Assembly: GCA_964400165.1 (NCBI GenBank)
Contig: CAYNSX010000057.1
Span: forward strand, 1-6,923
Length of the DNA stretch: 6,923 bases
Origin: CAYNSX01 sp964400165
Lineage (GTDB): Bacteria; Armatimonadota; Hebobacteria; CAYNSX01
Reading direction: 5' to 3'
The notes under the pieces were generated by a model. The model saw nothing but the letters and a program-made list of their open reading frames with translations. It ran no database searches and was not told the DNA's origin. The position numbers and the translations under genes are program-made. Of the stretch, positions 1-6,728 are shown in pieces (position 1 is the first letter of the stretch; every line of letters begins with the position of its first letter).

Positions 1-139
1 CCTGGGTCAGCCCGACCGCCCCCATCGTGATCATCCAGACCGGCGGCGCCATATTCGTCGTCTGGCGGATGAAGACGACATAGCCGACCACCGACCCGGC
101 GACAAAGAGAAAAACCCCCGCCAGCCGCAGCCAAATCAC
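1..139 (-). CDS. Small membrane protein, N-terminal part (runs off left edge)
   Basis: The reading frame opens with GTG at 139-137 and stays open for 46 codons to the window edge, so the C-terminus is not seen. The start is chosen because the GTG overlaps the TGA stop of the upstream DUF1858-like gene in a GTGA junction (139-136), the usual arrangement for translational coupling. The peptide begins VIWLRLAGVFLFVAGSVVGY and continues hydrophobic to about residue 24 (one transmembrane helix). A short polar loop (RQTTN) follows, then a second hydrophobic stretch from about residue 31 (PPVWMITMGAVGL) that is cut by the edge. An integral membrane protein with at least two helices is therefore likely. 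No family is recognisable from this fragment. Its role is presumably linked to the small protein encoded just upstream. Confidence 0.7.
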   Translation of the reverse strand, partial: MIWLRLAGVFLFVAGSVVGYVVFIRQTTNMAPPVWMITMGAVGLTQ

Positions 140-372
140 TCGGCCCGCCGGACGCCACTCAATGCGGCTCGCAGTTCCGCCAGCAGCGTCTCCGGCTTCA
201 CCCGGTGGCTGCCGGCGAAGAACTCCAGCGTCACCCCGGCGGGGATCGGCCCGCCGGAGCCGCGCAGCCAGTACTTTTCCAGGATGGGCCGGGCCTCCGG
301 ATACTGGCGGAGCAACTCCTCCACCAGCATCCCGTCGCGGATGTCTCCGGCAGCGTGCGCGGCGGTCGTCAT
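136..372 (-). CDS. DUF1858-like small protein lacking the usual cysteines
   Basis: A 78-aa soluble protein. Its pattern resembles the DUF1858 / ScdA-N-like helical domain: an N-terminal 'I-x-D-x-M-x-V-E-E-L-L' segment (residues 11-21), then 'YPEARPILEKY' (24-34), a short loop, and 'TLEFFAGSHRVKPETLLAEL' (48-67). Family members normally carry a CxxC-type pair in the loop after the 'YPE...vL' helix, but here that loop reads LRGSGGP (36-42) and the whole protein has no cysteine. It therefore cannot bind metal or form a disulfide as DUF1858 proteins associated with hybrid-cluster or iron-sulfur repair proteins are proposed to do. It is first in a leftward operon and overlaps the following membrane-protein gene by 4 nt. 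No Shine-Dalgarno sequence precedes the ATG; a TATCCT box lies 7 nt upstream, which may mean a leaderless mRNA. Family assignment is by pattern only, and the function is unknown. Confidence 0.7.
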   Translation of the reverse strand: MTTAAHAAGDIRDGMLVEELLRQYPEARPILEKYWLRGSGGPIPAGVTLEFFAGSHRVKPETLLAELRAALSGVRRAE

Positions 373-435
373 CGCGTTCAGGATAGCAGGAAGCGTGTAG
401 ACTGATGCAGCGATTGCGCAGTTGAGGAGGGCGGC
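373..435. promoter_or_regulatory. Divergent intergenic promoter region
   Basis: These 63 bp separate two divergently transcribed operons and must hold the promoters for both unless transcription enters from outside. Leftward, a TATCCT -10-like box (385-380 on the minus strand) ends 7 nt before the ATG at 372, the spacing typical of leaderless transcripts. Rightward, TAGACT (398-403) is a possible -10 that would give a leader of about 25 nt including the ribosome site at 424-431; TTCAGG (377-382) is a poor -35 at a short 15-bp spacing. No convincing operator palindrome or riboswitch is visible. That promoters lie here follows from the layout; the individual boxes are weak. Confidence 0.45.
424..431 (+). 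promoter_or_regulatory. Ribosome binding site of the polytopic membrane protein gene
   Basis: GAGGAGGG lies 4 nt before the ATG at 436. It is a strong Shine-Dalgarno match and fixes the start of the first rightward gene. It is the only strong ribosome site in the window; the two downstream genes start on overlapping codons with no comparable purine-rich tract. Confidence 0.8.
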
Positions 436-1986
436 ATGGGTCTCGCGTGGTTCGCGCTGACCGCCGGGGCGGCGGGCATTCTGTGCGGCGCGGGGGTGTT
501 GTTGCTGGCAAGCGGCCGGCCGGCAGAGCGCACTCCCGACACGGTAGAATTCGGCAACGCCTTGCGGCGCTGGGCGCTCTTCGGCGCCGCGGTCATCCTC
601 ATCGGCGCCGCGCTGGCGTGGTTCATTCCGAAGAGTCCGTTCTCACACACCTGGATTTACGGCTGGCTGATCGGCGGTCTCGCCAGCGCCGGCGCGTTCT
701 GGCTCCTGACGCACACCGTGCAACTCGCCCGCGCGCCGTCCCCGTCTTCCGCCACGCAATTGCTCGCGCCGACGATGGTCGGCGCCGTCCTCGGCGGCCT
801 CGCGGTCACCACCATCGCCGTGCTCGTCCTGTTGTTCCCGACCGGCGCGCCGGAGGCCGCGTTCGGCCTGGCGCTCGGCTGCGCCGCGTTCGGACTCGCC
901 ACGCTCGCCGGCCACTCGCGCAGCGGCGCGCTGCAATGGGAATTCACCGGCGTCTATTTGCTGCTCGTCATCGGCCTCGCCCTCGGGACCGTCATCAGCG
1001 CCGCGCACTTCTCCAATCTCTCCGCCAGTTGGCAGGCGCTGCCCGCGGCGGTCGCTGGCGTCGCCGTGCTGGCCGCGCTGGTCAGCGGCATCGCCACGAT
1101 GCGCATGGAACGCCTCCCCGCCGCGCGCCTTGTCGCCAGCGCCGCCGCCACCGCGCTCCTCTCCGCCGGGCTGACCTTGCTGCTCTTCCGTCAGGGCGGC
1201 GAGGCGCTGCCGGCGTTCATCGCCTTCGGTGTCGGCGCCGGCGTCGGCGTGCTGATGGTGTGGGCGCGGGTGTCGCAGATGTCGGGCGCGGGCAACGCGC
1301 TGTTCGGGCTCGCCGCCATCGTGGCGCTGCTCATCGGGTTCCGCCTGCTCGCCGGGTACGGCGTCGCGCTGACCGGCATCGGCCTGTGGACGGCGCTGCT
1401 CCCCGTCGTCGGCGTCCTGCTCGAACGCCGCGGTAACACCGCCGCGCCGGGCGCGTATGCGCTCCTCCTCGCGCTCGGCATCGTCACCGGTTTCCTCGTC
1501 CTGCGCCTGCTCCTCGCCCGCCTCGGCGGGCGCCTGCCCGGACTCGAACTTGGTTATCACTACGAATTCACCGGCCTGCTCGTCGGTGCGCTGCTGCCGG
1601 TGACGGTTGGCCGCGCGCTGTACGGTCAGCGCAGCGTCCTCGGCGCGCGCCTGGCGTGGGCGCTCACGCTCGGCATCGTCCTGGCGCCGCCGTCGCTGAT
1701 GATTCTGTGGGGCACGCGGGCGGGCGTCGGTCTGGCCGCGGGGCTGGTGGTCGGCATCGCCACCCTCATCGCCGCGCTGCCGGAAGACGAGGGTGTGCAG
1801 ACCGTGCCGCTCGTCTTCACCGCCGTCGTCACGGGCCTCGTCGCGCTGACTTTGAGCGACCTGCTGCAACCGCTGTATGACCTGCCCCGCCTGTCCAAGA
1901 TTTACCTCGCCGTCGCGCTGGGACTGTCGTTCGTCATCTGGCTGGCCCTGCTCACCTCGCGCCGCCGCGCGCCCGAAGTGTTCTGA
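436..1986 (+). CDS. Polytopic membrane protein of unknown function (~16-17 TM helices)
   Basis: A 516-aa protein made almost entirely of hydrophobic segments rich in Ala, Leu, Gly and Val. By eye the helices fall near residues 3-25, 46-64, 73-91, 110-134, 139-158, 170-190, 203-222, 231-250, 258-278, 286-305, 309-328, 340-362, 378-396, 403-424, 429-448, 456-475 and 489-508, with a short basic C-terminal tail (SRRRAPEVF). No extramembrane domain or catalytic motif is evident, and charged residues inside helices are few. The motif EFTG occurs twice after an aromatic residue (169-172 and 377-380), each time at the start of a helix, which hints at an internal duplication. The ATG is supported by the site at 424-431. 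Its stop overlaps the ATG of the A2M gene by one base (TGATG), so the two are coupled and probably act in the same process. I do not recognise the family. A transporter, a flippase-like protein or a membrane scaffold would all be guesses. Confidence 0.85.
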   Translation: MGLAWFALTAGAAGILCGAGVLLLASGRPAERTPDTVEFGNALRRWALFGAAVILIGAALAWFIPKSPFSHTWIYGWLIGGLASAGAFWLLTHTVQLARAPSPSSATQLLAPTMVGAVLGGLAVTTIAVLVLLFPTGAPEAAFGLALGCAAFGLATLAGHSRSGALQWEFTGVYLLLVIGLALGTVISAAHFSNLSASWQALPAAVAGVAVLAALVSGIATMRMERLPAARLVASAAATALLSAGLTLLLFRQGGEALPAFIAFGVGAGVGVLMVWARVSQMSGAGNALFGLAAIVALLIGFRLLAGYGVALTGIGLWTALLPVVGVLLERRGNTAAPGAYALLLALGIVTGFLVLRLLLARLGGRLPGLELGYHYEFTGLLVGALLPVTVGRALYGQRSVLGARLAWALTLGIVLAPPSLMILWGTRAGVGLAAGLVVGIATLIAALPEDEGVQTVPLVFTAVVTGLVALTLSDLLQPLYDLPRLSKIYLAVALGLSFVIWLALLTSRRRAPEVF

Positions 1987-4900
1987 TGGAGCGCCTGCGC
2001 CCCGCTCCGGCCATTCCGCTGCTGGGCCTCGCCGTCTGGCTGGTGGGCGGCGTCGCACTGCTCGCCGCGCTGGAGACGCCCTCCGGCAGCGTCACCGCCA
2101 CCGTCGTCTCCCGCGAGACCGGCCGCGCCATCCCCGAAGCGCGCCTCGTCCTGCGTCCCCTCCCGCCGCTTGACGGCGAACCGCGCAACCTGCGCAGCGA
2201 CGCCAACGGGCAGATTGCGCTCGACCGCCTGCCCGCCGGCGACTACGAAGTCTCCGGCTCCGCCACCATCCACACCCTGGCGTCCGCGCGCCTCGCTGTG
2301 CGCGAAGGCGAGCGCCTCACCGTCACCCTCGAAATGGAGCCGCGCGACCCGTTCTTCGAACTGAATGTCCATCAGAACATCTTCGCGCTGACCGAGCCGG
2401 TGCAAGTCGTCGCGCACGGCTATGTCCGCAGCAACGACCTCGAACTCACCGTCTTCCGCATGCCCATTGAGCGCGGTCTGCCGCCGCGCCTGCCGTGGGG
2501 CGACGCCTTCCCCTGGGGTGACCAGCCCCGGCAGGGCCCAGCAGGCCAGGAGTGGTACACCCTCGAGAGCGAACGCTCCGAGAAACTGCCCATCACCGAG
2601 AAGGACGCCGAGGGCGTCTTCACCCAGCGCCTCACCGTCTCCGGCCTGCCCGCCGGCCTCTATGTCGGCGAGGTCACCACCGAGGGCATTCAACAGCGAT
2701 TTTGGTTCGTGGTGACCGAGATTGCGCTGATCGCCAAGCGCTGGCCCGGCGGCGTCTTCGCCTCGGTCAGCGACTTTCGCACCGGCGGCCCGCGCGCCGG
2801 CGTGCCGCTGGTCTTCTATTCAAACGGCCGGCGCGTCAACGAGCAGCGCACCGACGCGAACGGGATGTTCCGCAGCGACACGCTCCGCCTTCCCAATGAG
2901 ACCACCATCGTCGCCCGCGACGGTGACTCGCTCGCCTTCACGGAAGTGTCGTTCTGGAGCGAGAGCGAGCAGCCCGGCAACGCGCTTGCCGCGCACTTCT
3001 ACACCGACCGCCCCATCTTCCGCCCGGGCGACACTGTGCATTACAAAGCCATCTTCCGCACGCGCACGCCCGATGACGCCTATCAGGTGCCTGACGCCAA
3101 GGCTGTGTCCGTGGAAATCCGCGATCCCCGCGACACGCTGATGCAGAACACCACCCTGCAGACCAATGCCTTCGGCTCCATCGAGGGCAGTCTCACCCTT
3201 CCCGGCGCCGCGATGCCGGGCGAATACGGCGTCACGCTCCGCCTCGGCGCCGGCAAGGCCTATGACAGTTTCGCCGTCGCCGCCTACCGCAAGCCGGAGT
3301 TCACCGCCGTCGTGCAGGCCGGGCAGCCGCGCTATGTCGCCGGTGATGTCATCCGCGCCCCGCTGACCGCCACCTATTATTTCGGCGCGCCGGTGGCAAA
3401 CGCCGAAGTGGAGTACACGGTCACCCGCACCGACATTTGGGGCGGCTTCGAAGACGAGGGCGAGTGGCAGGGGTACGGCGACGAATGGGAGGGCGATTAC
3501 GGCGGCTACGGCGAGCCGGTCTTCACCGGCCATGTCACCACCGATGCCGCCGGCCGCGCTGTCCTCACCGTGCCGACCGAGAAGACCACCACCGGCGAAT
3601 CCGATTCGCACTATCAGATCAACGCCTTCGTCACCGACACCAGCGACCGCTCGGTCTCCGGGCAGACCACCGTGCTGGTCACCCGCGGCGAGTTCAATGT
3701 GCTGCTCTCGCTCGACCGCTACGCCGCCTGGCCGAACGAGAAGGTGCCGGTGCTCCTCCGCGTGCAGGACTACGACAAGCAGCCAAAGGCCGGCGTCGCG
3801 CTGCGCCTGGAACTCGAGCGGCAGGAATGGGATGGGCGCAGCAACCGGGAAGTCAATGAAATCGTCGCCCGCCCGACGGCGACGACAGACGCCCAGGGCC
3901 GCGCCCAAGTGGACATCACGCCGCCGCGCGCCGGTTATTACCGCATCCGCGCTACCGCCACCGACACCCGCGGCAATCACATCGGCGCGTCGCAATGGCT
4001 GTGGGTGACCACCGAGACCTACGCCGACCTCGGCTTCCGGTACCCGTCGCTCGAAGTCATCGCCGACCGCAAGGAGTACGCCCCCGGCGACACGGCACGC
4101 CTCGTCATCAACTGCGCCAACCCGGGCACGGTGGCGCTCCTCGCCATCGAAGGCGACCGGCTCTATGAGGCGCGGCGGCTGGTGCTCAAGGGCAAGACCA
4201 CGGTCGTCGAAGTGCCGCTCACCAGCGAGTACATCCCGAATGTCTTCGCCAATGTGCGCTTGCTCGGCGCCGGCAAAGACGAGAACGCCACTGTGCGCCT
4301 GCCCGTCTCGCCGAAGGAGAAGACGCTCACCATCGCCGTCACGCCCGACAAGAAGGAGTACCTGCCGGGCGACACCGCCACCGTCGCCGTGCAAGTGACT
4401 GACGCCGCCGGCCAACCTGCACAGGCGGAGGTGTCGGTCGGCGTCGTCGACGAAGCCATCTACGCCATCCGCGAAGAGCCGCCGCCCGACATCGTCGCCG
4501 CCTTCTATCCGGTGCGCACGCCGGAAGTCCGCACCGTCACCTCGTATCCACGCGTCTACCTCGACGCCGGCGACAAAGGCGGCGAGCAGGAAGTGGCGCT
4601 GCGCCGGCGCTTCGAGGACACGGCCTTCTGGCGCGCCGTTGTCGTCACCGACGCCACCGGCCGCGCCACCGTGTCGTTCCCGATGCCCGACAACCTGACG
4701 ACCTGGCGGGTCACCGCCGTCGGCCAGACGCGTGCCACGCTCGTCGGCTCCGCCCGCGCCGACAGCCGCACGACGAAGCCGCTGCTGGTTCGCCTGATCA
4801 CGCCGCGCTTCTCGACCGCCGGCGACCGCTTCACCGTCGCCACCATCGTGCACAACGACACCGCCGCCGAGAAGCGCGTCGAGGTGCGCCTGACCGCGCA

Positions 4901-6728
4901 GGGCGCGACCCTCGCCGACGCCACGCCGCAGACCGTCACTGTCAAGGCCGGCGGCGCCGAGCGCCTCGACTGGGCCGTCGACACCGCCGCGGTCGGCACC
5001 GCCACTTTCCAAGCCACCGCCCGCGAACCCGGCGGCCTCAACGACGGCATCGAACTGAAGATGCCCGTGCAGAGTCGCGGCTTTCAATACGCCGAGCACC
5101 GCAGCGGCCCGCTCACTGGAACTATCACCGAGACCTTCCTCGGCAACACCCGCGCCGACCCGGACACGCAAGCGCTCGAAGTGCGACTGGCGCCGTCGCT
5201 GCTGACGATGTTCATCGGCAGTCTCGAATCGCTGGCGCAGTTCCCGTGGGGCTGCATCGAGCAGATTATGAGCGGCCTTATGCCCGACCTCGCCGTGCAG
5301 CGCCTGCTCGCAGAGCAGAGCAGCGCCAGCCCCTGGCTGCAAGAACGCCTGCCCGAGATGGTGCGCGACGGACTGGCGAAGATTTACGCCCGGCAGAATA
5401 ACAATGGCTCCTGGGGCTGGGGCCGCTATGACGACGGCGACCCGTGGATGACCGCCTATGTCGTCCTTGGCCTCGTCGAGGCGCGCGACCTGGGCTACGA
5501 AATCAACCCGCATGTCCTCGAATCCGCGGTGCGCACCCTGCGCGAGTTCCTCGCCGGCAACCGGTTCGAGTCCGGCGCCTCCGGCGAGACGCGGGCGCTG
5601 ATTGTGTTCGCCTTGGCGAAAGCCAATCTGCCGGCGGGACCCGCGTCGGATGAGGAAGACGCCGCGAAGAGCACCCGCGATTTCATCGCCGCCTGGGTGA
5701 ACGACGCCTTCAAGCGGCGCCACGATCTGCCGCCCACCGTGCGGGCGCTGCTCACGCTGACGCTCGATGCGCTCGGCCGCACGAACGATGTCCGGGCGAT
5801 GGCGCCGCTGCTCTGGGACGGCCTCACCGAAACGCGCACCTTCGCCAACTGGGACGCCAGCGGCTACTACCGCGATGCCGAGACCACCGCCTGGGGCCTG
5901 CGCGCCGCCGTGGTCGCGGCGCCGGACGACCCGCGCATAGCAAAAGTGGTCAATTGGTTCGTCGTCCAGCGCGCCGGCGGGATGTGGTTCTCGACGCGTG
6001 CGACCTCGCTGGCGCTGCTCGCCCTCGCCGATTATGTCCGCCACACCGGCGAGCTGCGTCCCGACCTGACCATCCAAGTGCGCGTCAACGGTGCCCTCGT
6101 TAAAAACATTCACTTCGGCCCCACCGACATCGGCCAGCCCGAGCCGGTCTTCTCCATCTCCGCCGGACAACTCGATCCGGCGCGCAGCGTCGTCGAAATC
6201 ACCGCGACCGGCGCCGGGCGCGCCTACTACAACCTCACCTGGTCGCAGATGGTCGGCGGCGGGAGCCGCGAAGTGCTCATCACCGGCGCCGGCCTGACCG
6301 TCCGCCGCGAATACCGACCGTTGCGCCCGCGCGTCGACCCCGAGACCGGCCGCACCCGCCTCGAACCGGCGGCGCCGGCGACGCGCTTCAGCGTCGGCGA
6401 CTTCGTGAGCGTCCGCCTCATCATCGAGGCGCGGGAGTCGTTCGACTTCCTGCTGCTCGAAGACTTACTGCCCGCCGGCTTCGAAGTCACCGAGCGCGGC
6501 GACCTGCCCACTTGGGAGTGGAGCGACTGGTGGGCCGATGTCACCTACCGCGATGACCGCGTCGGCTTCTATCTGACGCACCTCGCCGCCGGCACCCACG
6601 AATTGAGTTACCTGGTGCGCGTCGAAACGCCCGGCGTCCTGCAGGCCCGCGCGCCCGAGGCCTGGGCGATGTACGACCCCGCGGTGCGCGCCCGCGGGCG
6701 CCGCACCGAACTGACGGTGCAGCCGTGA
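1986..6728 (+). CDS. Bacterial alpha-2-macroglobulin family protein with thioester
   Basis: A 1580-aa protein close in size to E. coli YfhM/ECAM (about 1650 aa). Residues 11-29 form one hydrophobic segment with basic residues before it, a signal anchor or signal peptide; there is no lipobox cysteine. Next come a carboxypeptidase-regulatory-like beta domain (about 34-116), macroglobulin-type domains (about 120-335), an MG2 domain opening YTDRPIFRPGD (339-349), an MG3-like domain from YRKPEF (434) with an acidic-aromatic loop (483-510), another MG domain (about 568-675), and the bait-region domain (about 690-875) with VVDEAIYAI at 820-828. The A2M core follows (FEDTAFW 876-882; PDNLTTWRV 901-909). 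The thioester domain carries GCIEQ, with Cys1090 and Gln1093 intact, and QNNNGSWGWG (1137-1146); an MG10-like receptor-binding domain (about 1443-1580) ends the protein. Cysteines are only 710 and 1090. Family knowledge says such proteins are cut in the bait by a protease, change shape and bind it covalently through the thioester. The ATG overlaps the preceding stop, and the next gene overlaps this stop. Confidence 0.96.
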   Translation: MERLRPAPAIPLLGLAVWLVGGVALLAALETPSGSVTATVVSRETGRAIPEARLVLRPLPPLDGEPRNLRSDANGQIALDRLPAGDYEVSGSATIHTLASARLAVREGERLTVTLEMEPRDPFFELNVHQNIFALTEPVQVVAHGYVRSNDLELTVFRMPIERGLPPRLPWGDAFPWGDQPRQGPAGQEWYTLESERSEKLPITEKDAEGVFTQRLTVSGLPAGLYVGEVTTEGIQQRFWFVVTEIALIAKRWPGGVFASVSDFRTGGPRAGVPLVFYSNGRRVNEQRTDANGMFRSDTLRLPNETTIVARDGDSLAFTEVSFWSESEQPGNALAAHFYTDRPIFRPGDTVHYKAIFRTRTPDDAYQVPDAKAVSVEIRDPRDTLMQNTTLQTNAFGSIEGSLTLPGAAMPGEYGVTLRLGAGKAYDSFAVAAYRKPEFTAVVQAGQPRYVAGDVIRAPLTATYYFGAPVANAEVEYTVTRTDIWGGFEDEGEWQGYGDEWEGDYGGYGEPVFTGHVTTDAAGRAVLTVPTEKTTTGESDSHYQINAFVTDTSDRSVSGQTTVLVTRGEFNVLLSLDRYAAWPNEKVPVLLRVQDYDKQPKAGVALRLELERQEWDGRSNREVNEIVARPTATTDAQGRAQVDITPPRAGYYRIRATATDTRGNHIGASQWLWVTTETYADLGFRYPSLEVIADRKEYAPGDTARLVINCANPGTVALLAIEGDRLYEARRLVLKGKTTVVEVPLTSEYIPNVFANVRLLGAGKDENATVRLPVSPKEKTLTIAVTPDKKEYLPGDTATVAVQVTDAAGQPAQAEVSVGVVDEAIYAIREEPPPDIVAAFYPVRTPEVRTVTSYPRVYLDAGDKGGEQEVALRRRFEDTAFWRAVVVTDATGRATVSFPMPDNLTTWRVTAVGQTRATLVGSARADSRTTKPLLVRLITPRFSTAGDRFTVATIVHNDTAAEKRVEVRLTAQGATLADATPQTVTVKAGGAERLDWAVDTAAVGTATFQATAREPGGLNDGIELKMPVQSRGFQYAEHRSGPLTGTITETFLGNTRADPDTQALEVRLAPSLLTMFIGSLESLAQFPWGCIEQIMSGLMPDLAVQRLLAEQSSASPWLQERLPEMVRDGLAKIYARQNNNGSWGWGRYDDGDPWMTAYVVLGLVEARDLGYEINPHVLESAVRTLREFLAGNRFESGASGETRALIVFALAKANLPAGPASDEEDAAKSTRDFIAAWVNDAFKRRHDLPPTVRALLTLTLDALGRTNDVRAMAPLLWDGLTETRTFANWDASGYYRDAETTAWGLRAAVVAAPDDPRIAKVVNWFVVQRAGGMWFSTRATSLALLALADYVRHTGELRPDLTIQVRVNGALVKNIHFGPTDIGQPEPVFSISAGQLDPARSVVEITATGAGRAYYNLTWSQMVGGGSREVLITGAGLTVRREYRPLRPRVDPETGRTRLEPAAPATRFSVGDFVSVRLIIEARESFDFLLLEDLLPAGFEVTERGDLPTWEWSDWWADVTYRDDRVGFYLTHLAAGTHELSYLVRVETPGVLQARAPEAWAMYDPAVRARGRRTELTVQP

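Noticed and set aside
447..1436. 329-codon plus-strand frame overlapping the membrane protein
   Set aside because: It is an arginine-rich shadow frame without a ribosome site. The 436 frame has a strong Shine-Dalgarno site, a coherent transmembrane pattern and a coupled stop.
643..2058. 471-codon minus-strand frame opposite the polytopic membrane protein
   Set aside because: The product is extremely rich in Arg, Gly, Glu and Gln (many QR, DE, RR runs), typical of the antisense of hydrophobic GC-rich coding sequence. It would also overlap the A2M start, and no start signal supports it.
1902..2693. 263-codon minus-strand frame across the membrane protein/A2M junction
   Set aside because: It crosses two well-supported plus-strand genes and shows no domain or start signal; it is an antisense by-product of codon bias.
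2820..6170. Very long open frame (1116 codons) on the minus strand inside the A2M gene
   Set aside because: Long antisense frames are expected opposite GC-rich genes with strong third-position bias. The product is a low-complexity mix of G, A, R, D, E and H with no domain, and the plus strand encodes a clear A2M protein.
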